The notes under the pieces are model-generated. The model ran no database searches, had not been told where the DNA came from, and saw only the letters and a program-made list of their open reading frames with translations. A program made the translations under genes and the position numbers. From Candidatus Anammoximicrobium sp. (GTDB taxonomy: Bacteria > Planctomycetota > Planctomycetia > Pirellulales > Pirellulaceae): DNA of 64,000 nt. Shown here piece by piece: positions 35,401-39,571 of this stretch (positions are counted from its first letter, which is position 1; every line of letters starts with the position of its first letter). The stretch lies in NCBI GenBank assembly GCA_012515235.1, contig JAAYYU010000191.1, positions 1-64,000 on the forward strand. Direction: 5' to 3'.

Positions 35401-36330
35401 CAGACTGCCGTCGGCCAACCGCACGACAGGCTGCGGAACGACGGAGACGATCTGAGGAGCCAAGTCCAATTCGAAAACGAGACTGGAATTCTGGCCGTCC
35501 TGGTAGACCTCGCCGTTGACGTTCTTCAACGGCGTCGCCCCCGTGCCGAAAATGTCAATCCGGTACACGTCGTCTTCCGGCTGACCCGCAAACCGGAAGA
35601 TCACCTCGTTCAATGCCGGCTCGGCACTTACTCCGATGTAGCCGGGCAGGACGACCTTGTCGTTGGCCCCGGAAAGCACCAGCGTGCTGTTGGCCGTCGC
35701 CGTCGCGGCGATATTCACTGACCCCAATCCGCGCACGATCCGCGCGGAAATCAGATTGCTGGCCTCGGCGCTGTTCTGCAACGCATTGACCAGATCAAGC
35801 GCCGTCGTCTGGTTGTTCCTGTTCACGTTCAGGCTGACATTGATCGTCCGCCCGATGACGCTGATCCCCGGAAGGCCCGGCCCCCCAAAATCGCTCTTGG
35901 TGATCGACAGCGTAATGCCGTTTTGATCGTCGCCCAAGCGAACGGCCGAGAACTCGATCAGCACGCCTTCCAGACCCGTGCCAAAGTCGCTGGAGACCTT
36001 CGCGGGCGCGAAGACACCGTCCAGATTGCTGCGCGTAATCTGGATGCCGCCCACAGCCGTGCCGCTGCCTAGCGACGTCGCGTCGATCACCTGAGTCTGA
36101 TCGAATCGGAACGTCAGGTCGGACGGCGCAACATTGCGAATATCGCCCGTCTGCAGTAACGCGCCGTCATTGGGTTGGATGCCGATCAATTTGGCACCCG
36201 CCAAGAGCTGACGCTCTTCCAGACGCTCTATCTGCATGTCGCGATGTGACTTGCGCTGCAAGGACGAGAGCAGTTCTCGCCGGTTCTTCCGTTTCTTGGA
36301 CAGCAAACTACGCGATCGACGGATGGCCAT
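11443..36330 (-). CDS. giant modular secreted/surface protein with dockerin
   Basis: One uninterrupted frame of 8295 codons. Residues 1-45 are basic and contain LEERQLLA at 37-44, the planctomycete LEPR-XLL-type export motif. PPC-like domains follow near 750-868, 1920-1975 and 5690-5820, and beta-helix-like stretches lie across 900-1810 and near 5880. A repeated FEFD module recurs in three blocks (about 2620-3110, 3780-5290, 6370-7310). A VWA-like domain is at 5984-6180. GEVED with its leader is at 7095-7470, six cadherin-like repeats at 7471-8010, and dockerin type I at 8117-8185 (DVNNDGYVS, DVDGDGIAS). Probably adhesion, matrix or complex assembly; the ligand is unknown. AAGGGG precedes the ATG. 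Confidence 0.93.
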   Translation of the reverse strand: MAIRRSRSLLSKKRKNRRELLSSLQRKSHRDMQIERLEERQLLAGAKLIGIQPNDGALLQTGDIRNVAPSDLTFRFDQTQVIDATSLGSGTAVGGIQITRSNLDGVFAPAKVSSDFGTGLEGVLIEFSAVRLGDDQNGITLSITKSDFGGPGLPGISVIGRTINVSLNVNRNNQTTALDLVNALQNSAEASNLISARIVRGLGSVNIAATATANSTLVLSGANDKVVLPGYIGVSAEPALNEVIFRFAGQPEDDVYRIDIFGTGATPLKNVNGEVYQDGQNSSLVFELDLAPQIVSVVPQPVVRLADGSLVQERDKIAVYFNNDDLNLASAEDPRFYQLIYTSDTLENTDDWVFNPVNVQYSADKDMAILTFASDLATLVNPLGAAGTFRLRIGTDEISATVGTPTPTPAVPILVTPQTTGQGAYSGVPVDFLGLGEMWGQAVRIEVLESDHGVDELPKVSVLDNVITVNLNTNAAAGNVYSPSTAQQLVDAINSHFAAGQLVRASLATSVPGAGATVITGVPHMPVTLLGLGSSYDTATNLGTLTEQNQIVKGVIEPQVYRMVLVGGNDDLGHRESPVSSHLPDGSADKNSGITRMEYNFRQDMGFIRDSQGNPQSAFNLITETQKRRAREVLQVLNDLTGIEWVETERDGVIIASGDSAAFNPNQPLLVFDINLDDRFNGGWFRSALSGVTGYLGLGSALDLPGLAVGDIDANRATPGYEVRGSDDDLDFDNRLEPTVLSDHDVLHLRHMYFPESKDIDVFRFEIPTIAGRPDALGRLTVETMAERQLQASSLDTVVTLWRENADGSRELIARNDNYFARDSYLELELGAGVYYVGVSASGNDEYDPIIEDTGFGGTTQGEYELRLNYRPNADEAIFDQDNPNNTPTFIDGDGDGVPGGVYNFWFRTQTPEHTLFVDKSAPNGGTGAITAPHNNLQTALAAAKPGQIVRIQGTLGLDGQIETLGDNPAYQIGFNSLGSPLPDGSTMEIPKGVTVMVDAGAVFQMRRARIGVGSSAAGIERSGGSLQVLGAPILLTDSNGSGGLDIDDEAVEDASGAWAPGSVYFTSYNDQQIGLDTNPYVTSPQDGDWGGIEFRRDVDRTQGYFQWSNEGIFLDYVNHADIRYGGGSVLINSVPRVFNPIHMTDARPTVTYNTISQSADASMSASPDSFEESNFHAPRDQRIAFTSDYSRIGPEVHHNRLIDNSVNGLFVRVGTEAGSTVQKLNVSGRWDDTDIVHVMSENLAIAAQPGGSMERLTAPPVVLVMAAAHKDPSATGGSLGSVGTDVKYTYKLTYVDRFGYESPASPGVTTTITSANFVAQQRSVRLAQLPSAADSYVARRLYRSENDGPFVFVAQLNRQDTVFVDSGAKRDGMLLHEPPIGGVALSPQLDGTLEPGTYNYRITYVDAVGKESRASDVSASVVLDGNPTEFALPGHGSVLLERLPVPQASENYVGRRIYRSTDTGTGPYRLVAQIDASSTQFVDDGTTDPNAVLEASIMLGRPEGRLSIDPSIVVKLDGARFEVEMGAQLIAEGDDGREIIFTSIADDRYGAGGTFDTGNDGAVISGSSNDPVAGDWGGIYAAQLANLSIDHAVLAYGGGVTRVEGTFTAFNVVEIHDEAEARIANSVFEFNSRGQGGQGETDRFGRGFNSPGVIFVRQAQPVIHSNVFRNNPDDNPNTRQPNTALATPAININVNALNYVYKRDTGRSTGLLDRLDGYRDNQGPLILHNQLDDNEINGMVVRGQTLTTQSVWDDTDIVHVLFSTVYVSDFHSYGGLMLASSPTESLVVKLLGNAGFVATGVPHETEDRIGGIIQILGQPGSPVVLTSFRDDRYAAGTRPDGNPQGDTNNDGSFSTAQAGDWTSIRLDRYSHDRNVETLYESEARDVNSPGPNGSPDEAQLLGILGPREHASDENLRLGFTVKGFLTDSEDLDVYSFKAIPNTEVWIDLDRTTMAFDPIIELLDSDGQVVARSISSLREELNPDNYLEPLQRDGENLTARQLADPSLLAGEGRLMDKTPQTPGRDFYSANPRDPGLRVLLPGVPNPEDPDRPLTYHVRIRSNGSNLDDSSGGLTSGAYQLQIRLRELDEIGGSTVRYATIAYATNGVEIYGQPAHSPLGGEATEDTSQNETSPNAQRLGNLVSADRGVISVGGVLDSWEDGDLSTPDVDFYEFDIAFLDPNVIPQYPILTYPTVFDIDYANGAGDRPNTSLQVYRLYDMNGTPNDRTDDVYRLVYTARDGNLAEDRPATPGSSDIEDLLRGTVGATDPFLGIVDLAIVQPTGEPFKPYPYATYRVAVSSDVWMPDEMNQFTSANAANPDLRLEPIQTVRRIAEDHIDFGNNSTADPPQIPVLWDDESIVPYQLGDVVLYLVRDEGIAGDSTSTTVLTVDPFSGAQETLVGRFGDEIGDVAMHPNGWLYSYRLSRGDFENPYPTCYPRDDASGNFLSINPGDASRVRIRDDGIGTYREDLPDNPDESIETHYCDPPGNELGDGIEFNAITFFGNQDGLAVGDRGFAIYPDSNLIAGVEIIENILYRFVGDQMSPDFGRAASNPQPNKTADTATEKIFEGAGTDIRERGEVLTAPRLEATYATGSRLQPPNQDPALAQSDIEDGQYFSVVDGANQVTFEFDTGPEILQSIDVQNNVSIRDGNFFQLDDNLFQIDTGSVIDVFGSGAAVDGVVVTVNDGRFSESFEFRWDRGNATPPRTDPNATVIAVGAGTTPLQIASDLAEAINAGNLNITAHAPGSRVSMEGDSAVSVSLGASGIRVRGMAGPAPILQAVDGSQIKDGDNFYLNSSSGYQTFEFDTGYTLVTPVRYLLQMPVLGGRAVADGEKFTIGNSVTGENLTFEFDRDGRASVPPAQVISYSASDSADQLADKVVAVIGNPAFALNLEPTAQTGGVVHLGSTQDHSLNASAAPSLQQRGVAGGITEGETFTIRDGFRTIVFEMDSDGTVGDPANVPIAFSQVATHDQIAANIMTAIQAQPLGLTPTYLGNGQIHLGGDDGVPAGSRNHTLDTTTAANISDTGRPGVSDPNAAPIDFVIPGPSFTATQVVNRIDVAIQQASANKQIEQALPGNQLWDGRTFAVVSHGRTYTFEYDDVRNGPAGVALGHYRIAFDPGDANANPAIPATTAAVMATRIENAIEAAIPAAQLNRNLVNVGVRDRVVIQEYAVDLTTQQVGDRIVVNGDNIGFLVGTSAIKDLRDVLGFTLIGNVEESYDVLANDARFVDSVTGVSFLPQDYTVWPANRNMTDHLIATRVAAVVGAHPDYSASGAGGFLDRINFPDALAADFAGMRTPGLPQVWNQVTTSASGVSSGNIRIPVLANDGPLNYAVDRNLDRRQDGTQTGLANKLANAIDAALNNPFGIDAAARGKYVRLNRGSVINVSSIIAKGEGPGGRITGLATVNGSVYAVSNQGGLYRIDDPFNVRGSVDNDDVETRYIGTSRDDLLGIGFSGLTAGPSSVESQAYRNMLFATDSAGTLYAFNTAGELQPVFVNGATSVSTGTHATEIRGLAFSTLDENLFQYTPGGNQYLNTASGTLPVVRQYPDPMDFRVGTYSPTSSPANPDIGVYYQQREPGHENYQTAFGTQSIHFGKGVAYDLNGNRLGVRSYEYPGGAQGSIVSNEFSLNGYAAADRPALYFSYFLDTENDSSAPPEVMMRDAVRVYISDNNGDWQELATNNSRRTLGIFDDELIDLDAAYRGATAPDDAVQYFDVQELYDADDWRQVRIPLDQYAGRTNLRLRVDFSTAGDFNVGDVWTGGEEVRAVSGFYIQDGDTAQIGGLTLEFDSGLTIVAPTGAAIPVNEEMTLTDELGNTAIVRFVNNTLTSSDMVVTDGSHLFDGEVFYLHDGTTTRGFEFDSGYILAVPAQGGAGIADMETFLVDWDGLQDNDADGVDDNPAVAFEFDKNGLYIDVDGVPGRDNRIVNIADNLTIVVPAGGGGSITDGETMRLTDGTTSYTLEFDKDNSLVNPFANLRINAAANRTIQLPAAGGGVGGVQDGDIVRIDPDGLGAVPPVVFEFDNNGLAGAANVMHFDHFTTQDVLADRLAAAINARAGVLGLNAKNLGGGIVVLDDTTPQTVLDTSAATNVGNGFRPPTQEEMAERIVAALDGADGNADGQVLGLTLPVAAGEIVNGAIVLGGTQPSHVLNTRGLPGVSQTLTPRAADEVAERMADAINAAFGTTALRAAALGSGMLTVLDAAGGVIHTVDVTGSPGLTLSGVPGTDPRNVAVPFFPTDTVDQMIYGGGAVVVDPPLVAGARPGLASVINTSGLNVSATPLAFPNDNVIALDGTLTPANTVTFSPGVTALRPRDIISIYVDQQQTPNDVAERIFLGIQDAVDRGQLSTRVVPHMNADLGYDNPAVRPSDYRSNLINVEGLRSVTFSSGAASAIVVQGATQWNDASATDRALVPFHSDMTRVQVADELDRVLEQLFHNPTLITETGINYADGQTFLLEDGVHAPVIYEFDSGFVLQIPPGGGSVADGGIEDGETITITDSSGTISATFEFDKDGSLTLPPGTSTRVAIRETDSALSIARTLTQALQAHPLRTSLGLTPQQLSGNRVQVGGGRGAQLKLSPGSAVTLEDAQPGTSPAVTLQLPQTLAMQLPDPLTIHVPPAGIVDGEAFTLSDGRNSVTFEFENIFFANGVAAGNRAVLFAPTDTAEDIGRALVNEIASSGLFVEPTMLGGTGNIDLGGGSRFSLQVPAAAPNSLILLAPLSLQVPAGGGGEVVDGDYFTITQGANQYVFEFENLVAVPGGDGPSRIGSNLIGYDPADTREQLADKIAAALTGVPGLALTAFHAGDGIIHLTAPAATSVTLPPVANHLFQTGPLSLQAPTRGGVEVADGDYFTVIDGSTRFLFEFEDVATVPGGNGASLVNSFLINFNPADTQDQLADRIITRLQAVAGLNLLPEKTAGDVRVHLGAVAYDTSAFTSVTLDTSRTHLAQTGRSDALVDGQRLFVTNGTTVATLELDLDGSVRPGSVAIDVAAGSTPHQIAGEIILEIERAALGVSPRDLGDGLIHVGGTAAHDLDTASIPAITKLGVGGAIPDGLAFYVTEGAVTKRFEYDKDGVVTPGSVAIGDLVGQRLDDMSLDEIALATVARMSPGSSFLGIVPSYLGDGLIDLGGNDENDVLTVSTSLLVDPSLPALQFRVPQRGAAAAVIDGETFTVTNRTTGANYVFEYDNDGSTVAGRIAVPFSATDARNDVANAVVNRVRANVPGLTPRHLGDGVVDLNANPAVFALTLALRVPQPGGGAGGVIDQETITVRDLATGTDRVFEFDNNGAVQSGHVAIPFTSGSTQNEVARNLVTVLSQNVPGLTAVNLGDGIVNLGGNLEDLALVFEPGLPLVASGLRGAQTPHVRVIFAPSDDFTGNDVGTAIINAVNGTLNLDIHASVGAVGTADQRRVELTHTSGFPWDIQFTTGLSSVLRLEAPQNIVKQHEDLLRIVGHAVVDPGPLGYEALVPLADDMADNNPVPMRLGTHLPGDAMGGFDSAARGQNNRYEGLYLDDFIIGFAERGEAVSSAVLSGNSAFVSNPDGQGHTEGEYQLEIRSASDGSSVLRAIGSFDTNDRLGAGQTMVIQRGLDIADGQIFTLSDGVQHVVFEYLDTSIPNNQPEPGRIGIPFTPADADYAIAQRVRDAINGPDAQAVLDVTAAIADGTLIGRGSPMYSTSARVNLFGPVTLYVHATDVEEVNDSLATATPTGIVGIDSPSFLGHGYIGDNENFPLRRGLDVDLFRVDLTSGATLRIDLDAFEVGSELDAHVRIFDAAGNPAINALTGLPAVSDDAVGPLEFARLDPFLEFVPLRSGTYYIGVSGNGWRNGKYNADDNIAYDPTVVGSGVESGTTGFYQIEVSFGRSTHTDLIRYDEKGDSNLFRDQGQILIQGNTITDSLEYGIRAEAGARSGQDGDLPHLGPVRMTPKLNADNLVPGVVVANNVLAYNQNGGIRFAGDANPAAVQTAAVPFGRIVNNTIYGGVQPNAETAAVDVVFMIATSAGMGNDIVELRQQLQVFENQMLAANVDANYGLVTFPDSNPNSAPQQIQDLVPFTTFTAAGSAFNSFPTAGATEYGSLAVQEALNAFDPATNFTFRVGSQILLILVTDEDDDSLTTDVSTSLLALQNADATFFGIAQDPNSPFAGNTAQTYGEFARQTGGALFDINAFRQSPGTFFSSFSQSVVSTLSGGLGIGINVEDNAAPTLLNNIVAGTSVGIRVDLSSEAAGTVVGGTLYQGNQTNLNATFLNEDFAMYLDTADPLFRDVASRNFYLAALSPAIDSSVGSLLERFDIKQVKNTLGIADSPILAPETDLTGQLRVDDPAIETPSGFGEYVFVDRGALDRSDFVGPTATSVSPRDNDADGLDANPAAAVLEFDTSAAYSSFSIRLVDGVPPADPNLGSGLQDTTVVSSNVILKRDGVPLVDGIDYTFSYNATSDTIVLTPLSGIWEPNRAYTVELNNTDHFRVVAKPGPELPDGYAFVVLDPTGLSQKFEIDSGYTLSVPQPFTLTVPAAGGSLGGISDGASFTVRRTIPGTAVKTAVFEFDSNGVWTDNNADRIPDNYVVNFNVASTPEEIAAAMVEQLIFADIGLSPKHVAEGVIHLGSTAAHSVDVTRAPNLKLSGQASGIVDGDSFFVDDGTKIVTFEFDNDGQYLDANADGVADNPGATLIALKASDTNAEIAARIGAEIELAKLGLDAVPIGDGQVHLGGVPYVHIVDVTRSHLTLSGEPGVSSAFGLRIPSRAGDPRLYDDGSGTVYLKDGDKFTINDGTRTVTFEMDDLDDPAGGGLTTAPNIVVAYHSSRWGLQIPTNANGTPRVINDGSGDPYLADAQTFTLYDGTRTVTFEFDDVARNPGVLFGNVAVPFRSDTSTTNDIAAALVEAVRSSALEGLDPVNQGRGIVTLGEALASASPYAADTTRAGLRTVGEPGVNSATLDNLANVIVAAIRTAPLSGLKPVNAGLGVVLLGEPTDGTSRHSLDVSQSGLGKLGAAGTSAAVPVPTRLYTEDFTRPLEEQLVPFDGTQVAVEIIRAIAGSGLAVTALPAGGDVVLIQDALQVTELNPVFVSNERRLAIKDQAGNPLKANLLSGDTQMTIVVGDVNLDFGDAPQTAGGHYPTTLGLNGAVHVVTEPSLYLGRRVDAERDGQVSANVDGDNQDSIGFAVDTSGTVHVTVSAAQTPAVLQLPQPLTLLVSDGITLKDGAIFSVTNNGRTVAFEYDSDSPPDLGSVGSTRIAFAATDTVDQVAAATVAALAANPDLGLLPSFAGEGAVHLGSDGVSVLPGRGLSEAGIPNPIADGETFFLEVPSAGGAVRYTFEFENSQLNDGVAKGNLPVLFDKSTSQDGYVQAVRTAVLNARLGIAATDLGSGQLELSGDDEDGVVMGAFNRNTATEVIVTASADGLLDAWIDFNIDGDFDDPGEQILASQQVKAGQNTFEVAPPADTVEGRTVGRFRLSSLGGLRSTGLAPDGEVEDYEVNILAGTPPLANDDSYTSHEDETGTTVLGSVLDNDNNAAPGATLSVPTYQTVTALGSFVTMTSDGNFQYNALGAPALQALDVGQSLTDTFTYRASDGTFLSSAATVTITVEGRNDAPTAVADTQFTDQNKAIDIDVVANDVDPERHPLTVTNVVAGLGSVTIDTDHNLVRYDPAGRFNDLNTGQSTTDSFTYQVSDGHGGVSTGTVVVTIFGLNDPPQAVTDVWTPENPIARTTEASTVAIPVLANDLDPEGTKLTVTAVQLVGTKGLVTINNLGSFDNTVTYNPNGRFESLGVGQTATDTFLYTVKDEDGYSTMGTVTVTIDGLNDAPTAVADSNIRVARNGVKVIDVLANDKDIDGDTLQVDSVNLAGARGLAVRNADNTVTYNPNGAFDYLKMGQEATDRFTYTISDGHGGTSTAAVTVTIFGASDPPVAVNDAVTTTEDESVVIDVLFNDTDDFGPKIVVAVDETGLRGSVVINPPNTSNNQVVYSPNGQFDALKAGQTATEKFAYTVSDGIGSAVGTVTVTIQGVNDAPIANIDPNGYTVVRGGVLNANDVTGTVGGPGDDSVLLNDTDAEGEVVEAQLVTGPQYAAASGFTLNEDGTFSYRHNGGISTYDTFTYRAVDVHGAVSQQIVTVVISIIDAAASDWQNPILRWDVNNDGYVSPIDVLLVINYINSHPDYPPLPAPRPTGAPFYDVDGDGIASPSDVVAVVNRVNYLNSLSGGEGEGTASTALLAAQNDSSAGPGVEADWTASALTGPPRSERRLDESPSPVAVRPARSELQLRTAAEPDTLRLDRFGLEDVLDLIAADVGDSFADDSPWDNLFASDER
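12300..13930 (-). repeat. six cadherin-like tandem repeats in the giant gene
   Basis: About 90-residue units each open with a variant of NDAPTAVAD (NDPPQAVTD, SDPPVAVND, NDAPIANID) and contain DVxANDxDxxG, TYNPNGxF, DxFTYxVSDGHGG and TVTVTIxGxN. These are calcium-type Ig/cadherin-like modules common in large bacterial surface proteins. Confidence 0.85.
14380..17250 (-). repeat. FEFD repeat block 3 of the giant gene
   Basis: About eight units of the FEFD module (for example near 14406, 14700, 15810, 16021, 16418, 16716 and 16870). Each has a DGxxFxxxDG turn, a TFEFD or TFEMD strand, a segment like IAAxIVxAI, and LGDGxVHLGG followed by a VDVTRA-type strand. Confidence 0.75.
20450..25000 (-). 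repeat. FEFD repeat block 2 of the giant gene
   Basis: About fourteen or more units of the same module (FEFD or FEFE codons near 20494, 20785, 21133, 21750, 22089, 22413, 22811, 22935, 24270, 24447, 24616, 24756 and 24969). Spacing varies from about 120 to 350 bp, so full and abbreviated units alternate. Confidence 0.75.
27000..28480 (-). repeat. FEFD repeat block 1 of the giant gene
   Basis: Six FEFD-type units (codons near 27037, 27490, 27784, 27918, 28245 and 28447). They have the DGDNFYLN or GETFTIRDG turn, the EFD strand, and LGNGQIHLGGDDG-like closing segments. Confidence 0.75.
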
Positions 36331-36997
36331 GAACCAACCCCTTGTGTGACCCGCTTGTTGAGGATCAAGTGTATTGCAACTGCTACCGACCGACGTACTG
36401 ACAGCGCAGTATGACGGCCCATAACAGCAGCATCGGCAGCTAGCGTTAAGTAAATATAGGCAATATAGAAAGACTGAATCGAGTCATTCGGCACGCACGG
36501 CGCAATAAGCGGATTATAATTCCCGACTATTCCGGTTCAATTAACACGTAGCCTACTCCAGAGATAGCATTTTCTCGTTTCTGCCGTGTTTTCCGGGGTT
36601 AACGGTCGTGACGAGCTGCGGCACACCGCCAAACGCCCCGGCGAACCCCCGCGCAACTCACCCGCCTTTGACGCAAACCATGCCAAGTCGGTTCCCATTC
36701 GCTCGGCTGGCACAGGACACTCGTAGCCGCTAGTCAAAAGAACGACTGGAACCGAAGCCCCCCCAGCCTTTTGTTGAGAGCCTCGATCGTAAGACTCCGA
36801 AATATTAGTTGCCGACCCGAATGCCCTGATTATCTAACAGCCTATCGAAAAACGGGGCTGGATACGAACTGCGCTGGAGAAACGCCTGTCCCGGACAGAA
36901 CCGCCTGTCTTGGCACGGCTCGGCCATCCGAGGATTGCTGATCACTCACGGAGGTCCACCCCCTGTGTCCTATCGTTGACCTTGGACCGCTCACTGA
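36331..36997. other. 667-bp intergenic region between giant gene and S9 peptidase
   Basis: Both flanking genes are on the minus strand. The part near the giant gene is AT-rich relative to the rest and holds its predicted promoter at 36513-36540, giving a leader of about 180 nt. Nothing else is supported between about 36560 and 36997: no credible ORF, no convincing terminator and no repeat shared with the rest of the window. Confidence 0.6.
36513..36540 (-). promoter_or_regulatory. predicted promoter of the giant gene
   Basis: On the minus strand TTGAAC (36535-36540) and a perfect TATAAT (36513-36518) are 16 bases apart, about 180 bp before the ATG at 36330. It is the best sigma70-like match in this intergenic region. 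Confidence 0.5.
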
Positions 36998-39256
36998 TCA
37001 CTGCCCCTCCCCCGTCGGAAGGCTATCCGCCAGGTATCGCGTGAGCAGTTCGCGGAGATGGCGGGCCGTCTTGGGCCCTTCGCTGATCGAATGCGAGCGA
37101 TTGGGGTAGGCCATCATGGTGAAGGGTTTGTTGAGACGGACGAGTTCGTTGATGAGCGATTCGGTGCCTTGATAGTGGCAATTGTCGTCGCCCGTGCCGT
37201 GAACGAGCAGCAGGTTGCCCTGCAGTTGATGCGCAAAGTTAATGGCGGAGCCTTGCAGGTAGGCGTCTGGATCGTCGCTCGGCAAGCCCATGTAACGTTC
37301 TTCGTAAATCGTGTCGTAGAACCTTCGATTGGGGACCGGCGCAACGGCCACTGCGGTCTTGTACAGTTGCGGGTACTTGAAGATCGCGTGCAGGCTGGCC
37401 GATCCGCCGCCGCTCCAGCCCCAGATGCCCACGCGTTGCGGGTCGAGGTAGGGACGCGATGCCAGGGTCTTTTGCAGCGCAGCAGACTGATCCGCGGGCC
37501 CCAAAACGCCCAGTTTTCGGTGTACGGCTTTGCGCCACGCCCGGCCGCGCGGAGCCGGCGTACCGCGGTTGTCGAAGCTCATCACCACGTAACCTCGTTG
37601 AGCCAACATCAAATGCCACAACTGGTTACGTCCACCCCAACGATCGACCACGGTTTGTCCGGCAGGCCCGCCGTACACGTACACCAGCAGCGGATACTGC
37701 TTGGCCGGATCAAAATCAGGCGGTTTCAAGCACCAGCCGTCCAGCCGTATGCCGTCGCCGATATCGACACGAAAGAACTCGGTAGCCGCTCTTTTCAACT
37801 CGCCGAATCGCTTGCGCAACGGACCGTTATCAGCCAGCACACGTTTGGTGGCATGCTGCGGCAGTTCGACCAATTCGACGACCGGCGGCGAATCGGCCGC
37901 GGAGCCCGTATGGATGGCGTAACGCCCGCTGGGTGAAATCTGGTAATCGTGCCAGCCCTTCTGCGCGGCGGGCGTGATCCGTTCGAGGTTGCTGCCGTCC
38001 AGACCGATTCGATACAGGTAACATTGCGTGGGATGATCCGGCGAGGCGAGAAAGTACAAGCCGTTTCGTGGTTCCTCGACGTGCAGCAACCGGATCACGT
38101 CGAACTGGCCCGGTGTAGCGAGCTTCAGGTCCTGACCGTCACGAAAAGCAAGATAGAGGTGCCGCCAACCGTCGCGTTCGCTGATCCACGTGAAACGCCG
38201 CCCCTCCGCGAGCCAATTCCATTCGTCGTTGACGTCAACCCACGCATCGTCCCGTTCGGTCAGAACCGTCGAGACTTGCCCCGTGCCCGGATCGGCCATC
38301 AGGACGAGATTGGCATTCTGGCGACGGTTCAACTGCTGCAAGACGAGGTGTTTCGAGTCGGGCGTCCAGCAGAGCCGAGCGAGGTAGTGTTCGCGCGGAT
38401 CGCCGGGCGCGTTGATCCAGCGCGTTTCTCCACCGCCTGGGGCGACCACGCCTACGCGGCAAGCCGGGTTCTGCTGGCCGACCTTCGGATAAGCGAATGC
38501 CGTCAGCCGTGGATATAGCCCGTCGGTGTTGTTGACCAGCGTGAATTCCGGCACGCCGCTGGTGTCGATCTGCCAATAGGCGATCTTTGTTCCATCCGGA
38601 CTCCAGGCAAATCCATCCCGCAGCCCCAATTCCTCTTCGTACACCCAATCGAACGTGCCGTTGATGACGTGTTTGTTGCCGGTCGTCGTGAGGGCCGTGA
38701 TTCGGCGGCTCACAAGGTCTTCGACGTACAGGTTGTTTTCGCGCACATAGGCCACATGGCGGGCGGTGGGCGACAGCTTGGCGAACATCAGCGTCGCCGG
38801 CTTGGCATCCCCGCCCAGCTTCCGCAATTCGTGGCTGGCCCGGTCCAGCAGCCAGTAATCGCCGCGCGTGTTTTTTCGCCAGACGCGTTTCGAGTTGGTG
38901 AAGATCAGGACCAGACTATCGTCCGCCGAAAACGCGTAGTCCTCGATCGCCAGCGGCCCCGGCTCGCCCGGCGGCACGAACCGCGCGGCCGGCACCAGCA
39001 CTTTGGCCTGGCCCGACTGCACGTCGTGCAGCACGACATCTCGCCCGCTCGAAACTCCGCTGGACGGTTCTAAGGTCAGATATCCGGAACCGTCCTTCGC
39101 CCATCGGGCCGAGAAGGGCACGCCGGCGAACTCCCCCGAATCAAAAATCCGTTCGACCGTCAGCAGTGAACGGTCCTGAGCCTGGCCGGCCGGGACATGG
39201 CTGGCTAAAACCGTCACGACGAAAACAAAGAAACAGCGTGGTGCGACTCGACGCAT
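36998..39256 (-). CDS. secreted S9 family peptidase (DPP IV-like)
   Basis: A 752-residue serine peptidase of the prolyl oligopeptidase clan, which removes N-terminal dipeptides from peptides. A signal peptide (CFFVFVVTVLASHVPAGQA) is followed by an eight-bladed propeller-type domain (WSPDGTKIAYWQIDTSGVP, then a FTWISERDGW blade) and an alpha/beta-hydrolase domain. The triad is Ser615 in WGWSGGGSAS, Asp near 691 in HGTGDDNCHY and His722 in NRSHSI. The ATG at 39256 has GAGG upstream and starts the signal peptide; longer frames add an implausible N-terminus. It is divergent from the sulfur/cytochrome operon and probably unrelated to it. Confidence 0.92.
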   Translation of the reverse strand: MRRVAPRCFFVFVVTVLASHVPAGQAQDRSLLTVERIFDSGEFAGVPFSARWAKDGSGYLTLEPSSGVSSGRDVVLHDVQSGQAKVLVPAARFVPPGEPGPLAIEDYAFSADDSLVLIFTNSKRVWRKNTRGDYWLLDRASHELRKLGGDAKPATLMFAKLSPTARHVAYVRENNLYVEDLVSRRITALTTTGNKHVINGTFDWVYEEELGLRDGFAWSPDGTKIAYWQIDTSGVPEFTLVNNTDGLYPRLTAFAYPKVGQQNPACRVGVVAPGGGETRWINAPGDPREHYLARLCWTPDSKHLVLQQLNRRQNANLVLMADPGTGQVSTVLTERDDAWVDVNDEWNWLAEGRRFTWISERDGWRHLYLAFRDGQDLKLATPGQFDVIRLLHVEEPRNGLYFLASPDHPTQCYLYRIGLDGSNLERITPAAQKGWHDYQISPSGRYAIHTGSAADSPPVVELVELPQHATKRVLADNGPLRKRFGELKRAATEFFRVDIGDGIRLDGWCLKPPDFDPAKQYPLLVYVYGGPAGQTVVDRWGGRNQLWHLMLAQRGYVVMSFDNRGTPAPRGRAWRKAVHRKLGVLGPADQSAALQKTLASRPYLDPQRVGIWGWSGGGSASLHAIFKYPQLYKTAVAVAPVPNRRFYDTIYEERYMGLPSDDPDAYLQGSAINFAHQLQGNLLLVHGTGDDNCHYQGTESLINELVRLNKPFTMMAYPNRSHSISEGPKTARHLRELLTRYLADSLPTGEGQ

Positions 39257-39505
39257 GGATGCCTCGGCACAATACTGGACAGCGTCCGGCCCCAGAGGAA
39301 TTCTCAAGACGGATCGCTTTGGCCGGCATCCATCATAATCGCTGGCAGCCGGTGTCACCCCGGAAATCCGCTTGGTCCGTCGTGATTCGCGACAACGGCT
39401 CGACGCTATCGTAGCGAGCAGCGCATGGCCCTCGTTGCGGGCGAAGAATGGGAAAACGTCTGCCGACCACCTGCCGCTGTTTCAGAGAAATTCGGCAACC
39501 TAAAC

Positions 39506-39533
39506 TTGCGTATCTTCTTAATTTCTTTATGAT
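39506..39533 (+). promoter_or_regulatory. predicted promoter/operator of the cytochrome operon
   Basis: TTGCGT (39506-39511), 16 bases, then TATGAT (39528-39533), in an unusually AT-rich stretch 39 bp ahead of the ArsR-family gene. TTGC...ATC and GATGCAA form an imperfect dyad spanning the promoter, a plausible operator for an autoregulatory ArsR protein. Confidence 0.45.
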
Positions 39534-39571
39534 GCAATAATGTTCGACTCCGAAGGAGAAGGTGACGGGGA

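Noticed and set aside
28543..35721. A 2392-codon open frame on the plus strand opposite the giant gene, with similar long frames at 15955-20049, 21913-25029 and 11722-14340.
   Set aside because: They lie fully antisense to a gene with clear domains, their translations are low-complexity His/Arg/Val/Asp-rich text with no recognisable fold, and GC-rich third positions routinely keep the opposite strand free of stops.
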